A stretch of DNA of 6,406 nucleotides from JAICNR01 sp035699465 (GTDB taxonomy: Bacteria; Gemmatimonadota; Gemmatimonadetes; JACCXV01; JAHWKZ01), in assembly GCA_035699465.1 (NCBI GenBank), contig DASSPT010000043.1, forward strand, positions 1 through 6,406, read 5' to 3'. The notes beneath the pieces were generated by a model, which was not told where the DNA came from, did no database searches, and worked only from the letters and a program-made list of their open reading frames with translations. Numbering within the stretch: the stretch's first letter is position 1; the number at the start of each line of letters is the position of its first letter. Position numbers and translations under genes: made by a program. Shown here piece after piece: positions 6,227-6,406 of this stretch.

Positions 6227-6406
6227 GTGGAGCTCTGGAAAGCGCTCCGGAGGCGGCGGCTCGCGATGGCGGGGGGCGCGGTCATCGCGCTCCTCATCGT
6301 GGTGGGGATCGCGGGGCCTTGGATCGCACCGTACGACCCCCTCGCGCAGGACCTGTCGAAGAGCCTGATCGGCCCGTCCATGGAGCACTGGTTCGGCACC
6401 GACTCG
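6227..6406 (+). CDS. dppC: Peptide-type ABC transporter permease, DppC family (5' fragment, cut by window edge)
   Basis: The first 60 codons of the second permease subunit, pairing with DppB in the membrane channel. Translation from the GTG at 6227 gives a basic cytoplasmic start (ELWKALRRRRLAM), one membrane helix at about 14-31 (AMAGGAVIALLIVVGIAG), then IAPYDP (33-38) and HWFGTDS (54-60). The last matches the start of the conserved LGTD-x-LGRD motif of DppC/OppC proteins, after which the window ends. The start codon directly follows the dppB stop (TAG then GTG, no gap), as in many dpp/opp operons. The full gene would be expected to run about 700 bases further, with ATPase genes possibly following. 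Confidence 0.92.
   Translation, partial: MELWKALRRRRLAMAGGAVIALLIVVGIAGPWIAPYDPLAQDLSKSLIGPSMEHWFGTDS

Noticed and set aside
5177..6388. A 403-codon open frame on the minus strand opposite dppB/dppC
   Set aside because: The product is highly charged and repetitive with no family features, whereas the plus strand encodes textbook permease motifs. It is an antisense shadow.

Overview
This is a GC-rich window (roughly two-thirds G+C by eye) from a bacterium with an ordinary protein-coding chromosome. It holds five complete genes and two genes cut by the window edges. At least four of the seven starts, by my reading, are GTG. Protein content (exported M1 peptidase, DedA protein, family 5 lipoprotein, Dpp-type permeases) and style (high GC, GTG starts, antisense reading frames left open by codon bias) fit an uncultured lineage such as Gemmatimonadota or Eisenbacteria. 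That placement is an impression, because no rRNA or other marker gene is present.

Layout, left to right. Positions 1-37 (minus strand) look like the first codons of a gene that leaves the window. Positions 38-224 are a divergent intergenic region. Next come two plus-strand genes 15 bases apart: a DedA/VTT-family membrane protein (225-869) and a family 5 (DppA/OppA-type) peptide-binding lipoprotein (885-2483). Convergent with them, 22 bases away, is a minus-strand pair read from right to left: an exported M1 metallopeptidase (5140 to 3248), then a glutathione S-transferase-like protein (3237 to 2506), separated by 10 bases. A 147-base divergent intergenic region with a perfect GC hairpin follows. 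The window ends with a plus-strand DppB-type permease (5288-6226) and, directly abutting it, the first 60 codons of a DppC-type permease (6227 onward).

Functionally, the binding lipoprotein and the two permeases look like parts of one peptide (or nickel/opine-type) ABC importer. The ATPase genes would be expected just beyond the right edge. The peptidase/GST pair sits inside what is usually a contiguous dppABCDF-type operon, on the opposite strand. An exported peptidase next to a peptide importer suggests a trim-then-import scheme, but this is inference from context only. I see no mobile element, CRISPR array, tRNA, rRNA or convincing riboswitch, and nothing in the window that demands an undescribed system.
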